DNA from: Branchiostoma floridae
Taxonomy: Eukaryota > Chordata > Leptocardii > Amphioxiformes > Branchiostomatidae
DNA: 64,000 nt
Direction: 5' to 3'
Assembly (NCBI RefSeq): GCF_000003815.2
Contig: NC_049993.1
Coordinates: forward strand, 17,699,139-17,763,138
Positions 9,833 through 22,110 of this stretch are shown here, in pieces; positions within the stretch are counted from its first letter, which is position 1; every line of letters starts with the position of its first letter. The position numbers and the translations under genes are program-made. The notes under the pieces are model-generated. The model ran no database searches. It was not told the origin of the DNA and saw only the letters and a program-made list of their open reading frames with translations.

Positions 9833-11775
9833 ATGGCTTTCTTTAAGGCTTTGTTTGGCTCTGCAGAAAAACGCCGCCGTTATAATGAATCAGTCTTGGC
9901 CGGGTGTCAAGAGGGAGACCTGTTAAAGTTTTAAAGACTTGGTTACTCTCACTGGGCAGTGTATGTGGGCAATGAGATGGTCATCCACCGTACAGAGGAC
10001 AACGGTAAGGTAAAGGTAAGACATCCGTTTTCTCATGTTGCCCCTGAGCCTTTAAGTTTAATATACGTCTTATGTCAGGGTAAATGTAGTTTTAAAACTA
10101 CATTAAAAAATCTTAAAAACATCAAAGTCTTCCTGCACAAGGAGATGATTGTATCATATGGTAGAGAAAAACGTCGGATTTTCATTTTGATTATGACGTT
10201 TGTTCGGTCAGCATAGATATGCGCCTGTAGTTGTACTTTGTCACTTGTACTCTAACTTTTACATGTTGGCCATTTTCCGGTGTCCTTGATAAGGGGAATG
10301 CCCATGGGTAACGTACGTATGTTCCGCGAATGGGTATTTCATCTTGTGTTGTAAAGTAGTTTGCATTTTTTTAAATTACGGAAACTAATATCTATCAAAA
10401 AATAACACTACCATGTCGACTTTAGAGCTCTTTTACGAGAGTGGAGTCAATAAGGCTTTTTTGCTGATGTATCAACAAGCGACACAGCCTTTCCTTTTTG
10501 AGGTACAGAAAGCAATTTTGGTACATGGTGGGCTGACTGATTGTTGAAACTCTCGCTGATGCACCAAGAATATCGTTAACATAAAACATTACCCTTGTTT
10601 TTTTCAGGTTCGAGAAGACTGGTTCTGGGATGTTGTTGAAGACAACCTGGTCAGAATCAGCGACAACATAGTCTTCGACACAGTCCCGGGTCCGCTGCCA
10701 AGAGAGGAGATCGTGGAGAGGGCGCGGTCTAAGCTGGGAGAGGGAGACTACAGCACACTGTTTGAAAACTGCGAGCATTTTGCCTACTGGTGCAGGTACA
10801 ACGTGGTATTCAGCAGACAGGTAAATGGTCAAGGGTTAATGACCCACCTAGCCATTCTTTGGTGTGTATGGTTTCATAAGGCCTTATCATTTGCTATAAC
10901 CACCGAATAAATCCACCGATTGAACGAAGCGTTATTATCATACAGCCTATAACCCGGCGTATGATTGAGGTATACAGATTCTTGTATGACGTATAGATCC
11001 TTTGATACTACACTTGTAAATTCATTTGTCGAATTTCTGAGACATGCATATGAAAATTTACATTTGTCCTTTTGATACATAAGGCGATTACAGCATGATT
11101 ACATTTTGAAACCAAAATTTCCACAGAAAATATTTGTAACATTGCAATCTTGGCATGTCAAATCTTTTCAAAATCTTCTCTATTGTTCTGTATTGATGAT
11201 AATCATATTTCTTCCTGATGGTACGTATTTTTCTTTTTGATCAATGTTCTGTAAACTCTCCTTCTGTTTGGATGCAGTGCCAGATCGATTGAACATTTCT
11301 ATAAATTCATTGAATACCCCGCTCGCCGCTATTTTAAGTGTTGCGGCGTCATAATCAACATGAAATGGGGCCTTCTGATTGGTTGATGTCGTCTGGTTAT
11401 ATGATAATCCTAAAACAAACAAAGTGCACACAAAACTTTGATATCCACTGAATTGTCACTACCGCGGCCGACAACTTCTAGGTGAGCTGCGCGACACCTC
11501 TGCGTGGTCAGCGTTTTCAAAAGCTTTTCTCATGTTACCAGTCTGACAAATTTTGAACTACCATGTGTGGAATGTACCTTCATCGTATGTGTTACTCGTC
11601 TAGAAGACCTTCACCAACGGTTTTCCTAACTTTACAGGCGTTAACGGCCGCGGGAGCCAGCGCTGGTCTCATCGCGGCAGGCGCGGTGACCGGCAATCCA
11701 GTTGTGGCCGGCCTTGGTGTCGGTGTCGGTGCGGTGACGGTGCTGTCTTCCTCGGGCTCCAAGAAGTCACTATAG
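9833..11775 (+). pseudogene. LRAT-domain protein 3, in-frame stop in exon 1
   Basis: Exons 9833-10015, 10608-10820 and 11638-11775 join in phase 0 like the paralogues. Codon 34 (9932-9934) is TAA where the relatives have the Pro of EFPR (GDLLKF-stop-RLGYSHW). The frame is otherwise intact on both sides: histidines 40 and 52 (SHWAVYVGNEMVIH), then W-F-W-D-V-V, EIVERARSKLGEGDYS and ENCEHFAYWCRYN with the Cys, then a hydrophobic alanine/glycine/valine tail ending GSKKSL. All splice sites are good and the coding sequence is otherwise undecayed. So the stop is recent, polymorphic or a sequence error. Downstream reinitiation would lose the first strand of the fold. Confidence 0.7.
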
Positions 11776-12192
11776 GCTTGCCCCACGTATTTTTGCTGTC
11801 ATGCACAGCTTTCAGATTCATTGTGCCAAATCATGAAAAATCAACATGTATATTCTATAGATATGTGTACGTAGTGTATTTGTAGGAGGAGGAAGAGGAA
11901 GTAAATTTGTATACACTCGTACTCTTACCTCTCAAAGCACACCAAGTTGATAGTTTTAACCTTCCAAATGCGCGATATAAATTGCAAACTCGTGCCTAAA
12001 GAATCGAAGTGGCACATTTAAACATGGAGGAACAAAAGAATCTGACATCATTTTAGAACCTGGAAACTTTAATTAATAGGTGCCGATCAAGAGGACAGTA
12101 AAGGGCCTGACGGAGAGGCGAAATATTCACTTTTGATGTTTTCTGAACAAGAATCATAATAAACGAGTTTAATTGTGAAGTTCCACAGACTG

Positions 12193-12445
12193 TGACGCAG
12201 TTCAATATTAAGAGCGGTCCAAGGGTCAATATGATGCAATGTTTGCTGAATGGGCCGAACCATCATTGGATGGGGGATCTTAGTAATAACAAGTATCATT
12301 TTCATGGTATAAAGATAACTTGAACAAGAACAGAGTTAGGTTGCATTTATCTTCTAGAAGCCAGCATTTTCCTTACAAAACAAATTGTTGGTGTACATTT
12401 CGCAATGAAAGTGGCATCGTCTGGAAAGCACCGCTATGACTCAGC
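12193..12445 (+). promoter_or_regulatory. Conserved upstream blocks of LRAT gene 4
   Basis: Two paralogous modules sit here in order. The AGTTCAATAT...GGTCCAAGGGTCAATATGA block is shared with gene 3 (9309-9420). The block with ATGAAAGTGGCATCGTCTGG at about 12405 is shared with gene 1 (1078-1150). Gene 4 thus combines modules from two different paralogue promoters. Confidence 0.45.
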
Positions 12446-13543
12446 CCAGACAATACACCCGGATTAGTGTAAGCTGACAGAGTTACGATTCAGTAGCAGC
12501 TAATGACATCATGATTGCGTGCAAACTATATATTCTCTACAGACAATGTAACTTACATTAAGTTTAAAGAGCAAACATAACGCTGTTTTACGTGCGTTTT
12601 AAATCTCATTTAAAATACTACACAATTGTGTGGATTGGAAAAAAGAGGTGCTTACACATGATTGTATGTCACCTTTTTATCTTTTGAAGTAAATAACTTA
12701 CAGAAAAGTTGGCGCAGTGAATATTAACACAGAGAAGCAGTCCTGGTGTTTTTGTTCTAGTTAGACTGTTTAAAGGGCGTAGGTTCATGCCAAAGGTAAA
12801 TGTTGACTGAAGAATGAACGGGCACCCATGACGCGGCCGATGACCTATCGACAACTGTGCTTGTAGGTATGAAACAAATCAAAGTTGTGAAATGGGGGAG
12901 GGGGCGGCAGTTACCGGCAACATGTTATAGTTCAAAGTAATGATTACGCTTTAAAATCTAGTGTTTTACTTAAGTCTCATCCTTCATGGTACAGCAGAGA
13001 TGAAAATGTCAATAGATGATAAACAAAACAGCAGTAATTAAAACGCCACAGTAAATGATAGACAAAACCACAAACGGAAGTGCCACCTTCTGACTTAAAG
13101 TCTTACCGTCTGGAAGTACCAGCATTGCCATAGCTCCGCCTTCCAAACAATAAACACTGCTGAGGCCACTAAAGGGCAGTGAAACCCTAAACACTAAGAA
13201 TTAACCAATGGAAGAATTATTTGTTGACTAAACCAAATGAACATCAGGGTGCACTTGGTACGTAACGGGCTGCATTTTTATTAGTATAAAGACAAGGAAA
13301 ATTCGTGAATTTCTCAGTAACTTTATATTGGGCTAAAATTAAGTTTCGTCCAGACTAAAAGACAGACACAACAACAAAATCTACAACATTCTAGAAAACT
13401 TGGTGTCGTCCGATCACCTTTAGATGACTCAACAGTCAACAATCCAAAGTTCAGGTGCTACTTTGGAAAAAAAACATCTATGAGTGAGCCGGGAAAAAGA
13501 GAGAACGTTCGTCACTATACTGCAACAGAACTAGGGCTTTGCT
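12446..13543. other. Non-coding DNA upstream of LRAT gene 4
   Basis: No gene is seen. Weak echoes of the TCGTCTGGAAAG box occur near 13105 and 13405 (with GATGACTCA after the latter). A stretch at 13009-13194 is open on the minus strand but has no recognisable domain. Confidence 0.35.
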
Positions 13544-14526
13544 GTGTCATATAATGTTATACGTTTTTGGGACGAAATGTTTCGTTCTAAACGCCGTAAT
13601 CGTCGTTATAATATAGGCGTCTTAGCCGAGTGTAAAGAGGGAGACCTGTTGGAGTTTCCGAGGAAAGGCTACTCCCACTGGGCCGTGTATGAAGGCGATG
13701 GGATGGTCATCCATCTGGCGCCAGCCAACGGCGTCAACAGTGGTAACTCACTGTCCTTTTCAAAGACCAAGAAGGCATTGGTAAGAACTTCAAAACATCA
13801 TTAGTATAGCTATGGTATCATACACGAATTACATGTAAATACGTCGTTAGATGTTTTACTGAGTCCGCATTATTGTAGATTTGCCCGCTTCGTTGAACCT
13901 TCGGTTACAATTTGATAAATGGGGCGTTGTCTCGGATTTTCTTATGTAGAATCAAGTTAGTTCATGCTTTTTAAAAAGCTTTAAAAATATCGGTATTCTT
14001 AATACGCGTCACCCCAGCATGACAATGTGTTTTGTTCTTTATCAGGTCAAGAAAGACTGGTTTTGGGATGTTGTCAAAAAAAGTCGAGTGAGAATCAACA
14101 ACTACCTGGACATGTCCAGAGATATGTACACGTTTCCTGGGGAGGAGGTTGTGCGGAGGGCGCAGTCCCGACTGGGGAAGATCGGCTACAACGTTTTCCG
14201 GAACAACTGCGAGCACTTCGCCACATGGTGTCGCTACGGGGAGGAAATCAGCGAGCAGGTAAACTGACTATTTACTGGTCTTTGGTCTGTGTAATTGACA
14301 CGCACTCGGTAAGTACAAAGTACAACAATCTATAACGTAACTCTAGGGCGACTTTACTAACGTTGTTGTAAAATTTGTACTTTTTCAGGCGGAGGACCAC
14401 AAGGTGTTGGCGACCACAGCTTCCGTCGTGTCTCATACAAAACGCGGTTTGAGACGGTTAGTTTGGGAGATTGCCACCAACCCCATTGGCGTTTTAAAAA
14501 ATGGCCCCACACCCATTTGGCATTAG
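13544..14526 (+). CDS. LRAT-domain protein 4, 3 exons
   Basis: Exons end at 13780 and then run 14046-14258 and 14389-14526, all phase 0. The Met at 13577 ([12 protein letters not shown]) lines up with the N-terminus of gene 3 and is the likelier start; the Met at 13544 adds 11 residues. From 13577 the protein is about 184 residues, with [21 protein letters not shown], histidines 34 and 46, [30 protein letters not shown], and [13 protein letters not shown] with Cys123. The third exon used here encodes a polar, basic tail ([17 protein letters not shown]) with no clear membrane segment, unlike genes 2 and 3. Either this paralogue has lost its anchor, or a hydrophobic last exon was not recognised. 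The catalytic residues are all present, so an active acyltransferase is expected. Confidence 0.8.
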
Positions 14527-15340
14527 CAGTTTAGCTAATAACAATTAAGAGCTAAACCAATTCACCAAAAGAACAATCAGTCCGACAAAGCGTTGGTGGA
14601 TTAACACGTCGTGTATATGACGGAAGCATGGTACCCGAGATCCGCTACCCAAATCGCAAATAAAAGGATATTCAAGCTTCTTCTTCTTCTTTTCTACTGC
14701 TCAGCCCCCTTGGCGGGGATTAATAGCAGTGCGCATTCTTTGTTAGTTACAGGTGATAGTGCCTTAAAACATAGGGAAAATAAAGGCAAAAACACAAAAG
14801 CTTGATCATGTTTGTCTAATATTCTTTTCCGCTACATTCATATTTCATTATGTTGAACCAATTTGCACGTGGTTGTCATTTTCTCTTTCTGGGGTTAAGA
14901 AATATAGACCGACAAAAACGCTCGAAGTGTAATATCAAATTTTGTAGCTCTGGAGTTTTGACTAGAAATTCGTACGGCTCTTCTAGCTGTTGCACCTTGT
15001 CGAGGAACTTAACAATGTTCAGGACGGCTCACTGTATGCTTCAAAGCATTTACAGTCTCTCAAGACTTTTGTCCCTCGCCTACACCCCAGACGAAAGAAA
15101 ATCCAACTTTCAGCTGAAGTACAAAGAAGTAATGTGTCATCACTTATATAACAAGAAAAACAAAGTATTCACAATAACAGCGGTACGGTCTCTTCTTCCA
15201 TTACCTTCAAGTGAATGTATCGATTTGACCTTTTCGGTATCCTTTTCGATTGTCTTGTGCATATTTTTAAGTCTAAACATGTAAATGAAGGAAAATATGT
15301 ACAAAAACAATTCGTAGCCATGTATCTAGCCATGTATCTG
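14527..15340. other. Intergenic, no gene recognised
   Basis: Contains a (TTC)n run near 14680-14695 and a reading frame at 14850-15284 without domain features. From about 15230 the sequence is the entry part of the second satellite copy. Confidence 0.35.
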
Positions 15341-15344
15341 GTCC

Positions 15345-15735
15345 TTAAGCAGTTGTGTATATCTTTACTAGGTTGGGGAACCTTAATAAGTCGGGGTTCC
15401 CTAAGGAGCTCAAGTTCCAAAAAGACTTGAAATCCCTTAAAGAATTGGGATTCCTTAAGGAGTGGCGGCTGCTTATGGATTTGTAGATTCTCCAGGAGTT
15501 GGATATCTTTATAGGAGTTAAGGTTCCCTGAGGTATTTAAGGAGTTAGGGATTACAGTTTTGGGTCCTTACGGGGTTACAAACCCTTACGGAGTTAGAGA
15601 TAAGTCGAGCTATGGATTTTTGAGGATGGGGATTCCTTGCCTTTAAGAGTGCCTAACCATAACGATCTATGGATCCCTACGTATTTAAGAATCCTTGAAG
15701 ATTTAGGCATCCTTTACGACTATGGATTTTTAAGG
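15345..15735. repeat. Degenerate GGATCC/TTAAGG satellite, copy 2
   Basis: Same family as 8640-9170: units such as AGTTAGGGATTCCTTAAGG, including the shared piece CCATAACGATCTATGGATCC and TATTTAAGAATCCTT. Its right end overlaps the stop codon of the DUF202 gene on the other strand. Confidence 0.75.
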
Positions 15736-15955
15736 ATTCGCGGTTGTTGCCATCCCCTGCTGCTCCCCGTCCGGGAAGGTGACGCGCACAAAGGCTCCGT
15801 AGATGATGTTACAGGACAGCTCCACGGCGGAGGCAGCTACGATCAGCAACACTAGGGCGCCCGTCCACCACAGGCTGCGTCTGTGTGAAGAAAATAGGTG
15901 TGAGGATGGGTATAATTATTCACGTATAGCCGAGAGAGGAAGGGACAGAGAGAGA

Positions 15956-16007
<52 letters not shown>

Positions 16008-16260
16008 AAGGACAGCTCCATGGCGGAGGTAGCCACGATCAGCAGAACTAGCGCGCCCGTCCACCACAGGCTGCGTCTGGGGGGAGAGAACACACACTTG
16101 AGGATGGGAGAGACACAGACAGACAGACAGACAGACAGAATTACAGACAGACAGGACAGTTCCACGGCAGAGGCAGCCACTATCAGCAACACTAGGGCAC
16201 CGGTCCACCACAGGCTGCGTCTGTGGGGAGAGTCAACACACACTCGAGGACAGGAGACGC

Positions 16261-16301
<41 letters not shown>

Positions 16302-19300
16302 GGACTGCTCCACGACAGAGGCAGCCACGATCAGCAAAACTAGGGCGCCCGTCCACCACAGACTCCGTCTGGGGGGAGAAAATACACGCGTGAGGATGGG
16401 AGAGACACAGACAGACAGACAGGACAGCTCCACGGCAGAGGCAGCCACGATCAGCAAAACTAGGGCGCCCGTCCACCACAGGCTGCGTCTGTGGGGAGAA
16501 AACACACGAGTGAGGATGGGAGAGACACAGACAGACAGACACAGAGAGAATGAGAGAGAGAGAAAAAGAGAGAGAGAGTGTGTTTGTGTGTGAGAGAGAG
16601 AGAGAGTGAGAGGGGGAGAAAGAGAGAGGATGGATTAACACTGACAAGCTAAGACTGAGGAAACTGCTGTTTATAATTAGACGTAGACCGTCTATATTNN
16701 NNNNNNNNNNNNNNNNNNNNNNNNNNNNNNNNNNNNNNNNNNNNNNNNNNNNNNNNNNNNNNNNNNNNNNNNNNNNNNNNNNNNNNNNNNNNNNNNNNCA
16801 AAACCTGTTGGATAGCGGCCTGTCCGATCCTTTCTGCAGCCTGTGGAGCCGGAGGTAGAACTCGTACCTGCAGCGAATACAGACCAAATCTCCGTTCAAT
16901 ACTACCAACATAATAATAATGTGTGCGCTGGCCAAAAGTCTATCCGTTCTGTTTAATCTTGCTCTTCTTGATATACGTTTATTGCATGCACTTTCCCAGC
17001 CGCTGATTACATGTAAATAGATATGAAGACACTTATTTATAGATAAATGACTTTATTGCGCAACAATAATTAATAATTATTGTTCAAGGTACAAAGCATG
17101 CCATCTACTAATGCATAATTACAGTTCATGATTTTAAAACAGCCATTGGCTTATCAATCGGAGCATTGGCTACATATCAGTCGAACAAATAACTAGCTGA
17201 GTAGAGAAACCTTACCAAGACCAGACGATATGAAGCACCCCAACCGGCACCAGCACCCACCCCACGATGTTCGGTCCGTATTGGTTAAACGTCATCAACG
17301 CCGTGCCGATTCCCACCAATAGCAACCCTGGATAGAAACATGTGGGGTGTCACGTGAGTATGACGTAACTCAGCGTCTGCCATATTGGTGGTTTAAAATA
17401 AAACACGTATTGATTGGAGTCCTCCATCATGCATTTTGAAAAAAATGTTAACCTTTAGCACACTGAAGTGGCTGTTTGGTTACCGATTTTCTATTGGTTA
17501 CAGGCTAAGGCAGCATGGAAAAGGTTAAATTGTGCTCTTACCCAATGTATTTGCATATTTTAAGTACTTGCGTTATTGTTTTGAGGAGGCGGCTTCTTGT
17601 ACGCATTTTTCTTCAGCCTCAAAGAAATGATAGATACGTGAAGACGTGTTAGAACTCATCATGTGAGAAATGATCTAAATACTTAATTAATGTGTATCAG
17701 GTTACAGACTTTCCTCTCAGAATCCGTATTCAACCCGAATTTTTAGCTCGGCGTGGAAGGAATGTTGAAATAATGCTAGATAAAACTGGCAAAGTTGGAG
17801 ACCGTACCTTGGTTCATGAAGGCGGCCAGTGTTCTCTCCATAGCAGACAGGATAGAGGGGTCCGCAGGGTACTCTTCTGTGAACGACTCAAACTTGGGCT
17901 CGCCTGAAAGACATTAGGTCAGGCGCTTACCTTATACAAGTGGCCACAACGTGTCTTAGCCAACTTAATCACGCTCCTAGCGGCCTCCCCGAAAGTTACA
18001 GGCCCTAAAGGAGGAATGGTCATGAACCCCAGCCAGCGAGAGACTGTTTTGTGAACACAGACTAGCCGTGTCTTATATCCGTGAATAGTTTATCGGATTG
18101 GCAAATCACTATAGTAGCAGAGTTATTTACAGACAATCAAAGAGTTTATGCCAAGATGAAGTTTCGGTAGTCGTTTGTCACATTCATCAGGTCAACACTT
18201 ACAGGTTCTCGGTCACGTTTGGGACCGCATTATTAACACTGAAAGAGCGACACCTAGCTGCAGTTCCAAGTAGAACCATTGGAAGGCGACAGACGGTCAC
18301 CGAAACGTTGGTAGGTTACCACACCGTTAAACCAAGGAGGTTTTGTTAAACCAAAGGAATTTTTAAAATTATGATACAGTGTAAAGGACATGTAGATAAG
18401 TCGTCGTCTTTTCCGTTTACTGATATCAAAGCCATATCATACACATGCGAACGATTTTATTGTTGTTGTCGTTTTGCCAACAGAACAAATATACATCAAA
18501 CATGTAGTTCCCAGATGATGGCTTACCTTTTTCAATCCTGTCGGGATCGGCAAACGCCTGGAATCTGTCCTCAGTTGCCTTTCTGGTGGCTACCCTGTTG
18601 TTCCCAGACATACTAGTTACGGTTATGTCGTCTCCGTCTGACATGGTGAATCCGCCATTCACCTGGCCTGGTAGGGGAGAACCTACAAGCAACACAACCG
18701 GCTTTTTATTGTTTGTCCTATGTACATCTTTGTACGATGTATTTCAAAATCTATATTTCTGTGTTTCTGATATGTCTAACAATATGTTGCAGACATGGAG
18801 GGCCAACACACAGTCAAACTTAGCCAGCTTATTTTTTATTTGATTCCATATGAAGCATAGCAACATTTATTTTCGTAGTCAACTGTGCTATAAACTGGGA
18901 CTGAAAAAATTTAGGGACCCGGCTATGCCCCAAAATAGCCCGATAGCCACTGGGCATCCCATGGGGCCATGTAGATACCACATCTAAAAGGGTAAAAAAA
19001 TAAGCCAGCAAACCATCCGCGACCAAATTATTACTCAGGACGCGGGGCAAGTCAAATAAAGGTCACTATTGCGTAACTTAACCTCTGTTTGTCCAGAGAG
19101 TTGTTAAAAGGTCATACATCCTTTGACTTGGCGATGCTTTTGAACTTTGTTCCGGCGTGTGATTTAGGTAGAAGGGTGATAAATCTACATACATTGTTCA
19201 AACCTACTCTTCCTGAAAACATATACCCACGCACACTGTGGCATGGTTTGTTACCACCCTAATTATGCACAATGGTACTTCAATGATCACAAACAGAACC

Positions 19301-20348
19301 ATAAATATATTTGAAAAAATATGTAGAATAACGCTTGATTTGGTTTTTGTAACTCCCATCCTTATTTAAAGCACCAGGAAAGCAAAATCTTAAGTTCGAA
19401 GTCTTGAATAGCTTGATTTGATTTTTGAGTACCATCGATCAGGCATACAAAATCTGAAAGTCAAAGTTTTGTATCTGGAAAAGTTTTAATGTTTATACTC
19501 ATTTCGCGTCATCTGGGAAGAGCCTTAACTTAATTCCTATACTCCACCCGAAAACTATCTACTTGATACGGGGGGGGGGAGTCACAAGGCGGAGCAAGTG
19601 GACTAGTAGTACTGTGGACCTGTTGTATTATGTAAGTTCCGAGAACTGCAGCCGGCCAGGGTAGTTGACTGCACTTCGCACTTGCAAACAGTTCGTCTAG
19701 TTACTAAAGTATTCCATTTTTTTAAATGTGTCTTTCCTTTGCCTGTGTGCTAAATTTGATCAGTGTGCAAAAAGAATGAGGGAAAGTGACAATGGGGGCA
19801 AGTGAACTGTGGACTTGTGATTGTAAGTTCCGAGAACTGGCCAAGGTAGTTGACTTCGCGAATAGTGCAAACAAGCGTCTATTACTAGAGTATTTTTGTC
19901 TCAAGAAGAAAAACTGAACCTTGGTCTGTGTGCTAAATTTCAACACATTCTATAACAAATGAGGTTGATTCAAAGGGCGGGGAAAGTGGGCTGTGGACTT
20001 GTGAATGTAAGTTCCGAGAACTGACAACGGTAGGCGGAATTCGCGCGAAGTGCGCACAGTCGTCTAGGTAATATTAGAGTATTTCAGTCTCAAGAAAATA
20101 TCTGCATTTACCTTTGTGTCCAACGTCAAATCATCTCGCTATGATAGGAATAGCACTTAATCTTGTATTGGACCAAAGTCAACCACTGACTGGTACTATT
20201 GTTTTCGGGTTACACCGACAAACTTGACCCCCTTCTTACCATGCACGACCAGCAAACTGTTTTAAACACAGTATTACCTTAATGACCGTTAACTACCAGC
20301 AGGTAACGTTAACTTACCCATGTTGAAGGAAGGTCCGGGTCTGTCCAT
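15730..20348 (-). CDS. DUF202-family (YidH-like) membrane protein, partly in gap
   Basis: Minus-strand exons are 20318-20348 (MDRPGPSFNM), 18527-18682, 17808-17903, 17216-17327, one running from 16867 into the N gap, and a last exon 15730-15880. Visible junctions 1-4 and the 4/5 join keep frame with GT-AG introns. The core reads ERTLAAFMNQ, then two membrane segments (GLLLVGIGTALMTF and NIVGWVLVPVGVLHIVWSW, about residues 94-132) and YEFYLRLHRLQKG. The arrangement of an ERT-x-LA start followed by paired hydrophobic segments is that of DUF202 proteins. The last exon gives a third membrane segment (LWWTGALVLLIVAASAVELSC). The N-terminal 90 residues are polar, likely cytosolic. Function of the family is unknown. 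The C-terminus (GMATTANP) ends inside satellite sequence, so the true end may differ. The gap hides the exon 5 to last exon junction. Confidence 0.6.
15880..16510 (-). repeat. Array of four acceptor-side partial copies of the last DUF202 exon
   Basis: Four copies of the acceptor (CTCCCCCCAG or similar) plus the first ~65 bases of the last exon (RSLWWTGALVLLIVAASAVE) lie at about 16012-16085, 16155-16229, 16302-16375 and 16422-16495. They are separated by (ACAG)n and (GA)n tracts. In transcription order they precede the full exon at 15880. Each copy breaks off after the codons for AVELSC or VVEQSC into the CTGT repeat. They are probably not used as exons. Confidence 0.85.
15945..15995. repeat. 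(GA)n microsatellite with ACAG tail
   Basis: A GAGA run passes into ACAGACAG. Similar tracts at 16110-16155, 16260-16302, 16405-16422 and 16525-16635 separate the exon copies. Confidence 0.9.
16699..16798. other. Assembly gap (100 N)
   Basis: A round 100-N spacer, so real length is unknown. It hides the donor of DUF202 exon 5 and possibly more exon copies. Confidence 0.99.
19560..20110. repeat. Three tandem ~200-base repeats in intron 1 of the DUF202 gene
   Basis: Each unit contains AAGTGGACT or similar, CTGTGGACTTGTGA, TGTAAGTTCCGAGAACTG, a GTAGTTGAC or related stretch, and TAGAGTATTT...TCTCAAGAA. Units begin near 19570, 19780 and 19975. Divergence between units is roughly 15-25 percent by eye. 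No ORF is shared, so this is non-coding tandem duplication. Confidence 0.7.
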
Positions 20349-20989
20349 TCTCGGTAATGTTAACGTTGATCCACGAACAGCACAACACTGACAAGACAAA
20401 CAAGTCTTGTTGTTAGTAACAAATTTGACATCGATTAGAGTTAGATATAGTTTAAAAAGACACAACGGAGAACATGTTGACGGAAATAGTCATGCTTACA
20501 GTAAACACATCTTCAGAAACTTTCAATTTCATTCTGTGTTTCAGACCAGCTGTATATATGCATGTATACAGTCCGTAAGTATAGACTGACTGCCGGTAGT
20601 ATACGTATACATTTCGTACAACACATCCGCGACATTCCTACAGTTACTCCAATTTTCTGTCGTGGGCCCGTTGTTTGAAATATATGAAAAGGCTTTAGGT
20701 TAGAAGTAATAATAATGTATATATGGTGAAAGATTGGCTATTGTCCCGACATACTTGTCAAAGCCCCACGGGAGCCTGTCCATTTTCTTCGGTAAAGGAT
20801 AAGGAAATATGATTGCTACTAGAAGCAAGGACGTCAAAAAAGAACCTCCTTGCTAGAAGTAATTTTTATACTCATTCCGTCGTTGAGTTTACTAATGACA
20901 TATATCAATTTTAACGTCCCCCTTTCACGCTATTTCAATGCTTGTTCTAAAACACTTATATTACCTGAAAACTTTTAACAGCTTGAAGG

Positions 20990-22110
20990 CCCGCTTTAAT
21001 GTACCGCGCGTAGGGCTGGCCGAGCTTTTGAATATATGACGTACATGTTTCCTTATTGTGGCAGTAACAAGAAAAACGCACAGGTTTGGACCGTGCCATT
21101 ATTCGCCCAGGGATGAAAAAAAGGCTGTGTACAGCAGAATATCCAAATACACAAGTGGCCAGATTTCAACTGAGGTCGATTTTTTGCCGCCACATGTTAC
21201 GCATTCATTCCGAACATTAGTTTTTAAGTCCAGGCACATTGGTCGAATACGCCTTGTTAAAAAAACTTCGTGCAGGAGGTTAGGTACCCTCTGATATCGA
21301 CAGGGTTAGCTGTTCTTCTCGCCACAATATCATTTTCATGGATTTTGTAACTCAGTATCCTTTTCATGGATCTTGTTATTTTGGTATGTGGGGAGTTATT
21401 GAGGTTAAATAACTGATAATTTTGGGCCTTCGAGCAGTTATTTCTTCGTCGGACGACCATTTCTTTACGAACTTGGTTGAACTCTTAAAAGGGTAAAGCG
21501 GTCATCCTCAATTAAGGTCAAGTTGCAATTATTTCCAAGATTCAGTAAAAAAAAAACATCGCAAAACTTACCTTAACGTTTTATGCCCCTCAACCCGAGA
21601 TAAATCTGCCGTGATAAGACCAGCCGAGCTTTTGTAAAGGAATAAAATATGGGTATTCGTTTCCTTGTTATGTCAAGTAGTGTATGTTTGCCCAGGCTTG
21701 TAACGATTGCGCTGTTCAAATATTGCCTTCGAAACGATCACGGTGTTTATAACACAAGTGCTACACTCGTGATGTTTTCAAGCAGAGTATAGAACAATAT
21801 TTGTTGGTTCTTCAGTTGAGTTACACTTACAAGTTGCAATCTTTTCCATAATTTGGACAAAATGACATCGCAAAACCTATCTTCACGTGTTATGCCCCGA
21901 AAGTCCCAAATAAATCTATCGGAGGTATGGCCAGCCAAGCTTTTGTAAAGGAATAAATATGAGTATACGTTTCATTGTTGTCTCAAGTAGTGTGTGTTTG
22001 CTCAGGCTTGTAAGGATTGCACTGTTCAAATATTGCCTTCGAAACGATCACCGTGTTTATAGCATAAGTGCTACACTCGTGATGTTTTCACAGAGTAGAA
22101 ACCACTGTTT
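20990..22110. repeat. Tandemly duplicated ~300-base non-coding unit
   Basis: Stretches at 21570-21790 and 21865-22100 align closely: CAGCCRAGCTTTTGTAAAGG, TCAAGTAGTGT, CAGGCTTGTAA, CAAATATTGCCTTCGAAACG and CTACACTCGTGATGTTTTC. A more decayed third unit with GGCTGGCCGAGCTTTTG lies at 21010-21060. No coding signal is shared. Confidence 0.7.

Noticed and set aside
9932-9934. Readthrough or selenocysteine at the internal stop of LRAT gene 3
   Set aside because: The codon is TAA, not TGA, and the relatives have Pro here; a lesion or error is simpler.
16192-16935. Long minus-strand frame rich in Ser, Leu, Val and Cys
   Set aside because: It is the antisense of (ACAG)n and (GA)n with exon copies and an N run, not one protein.
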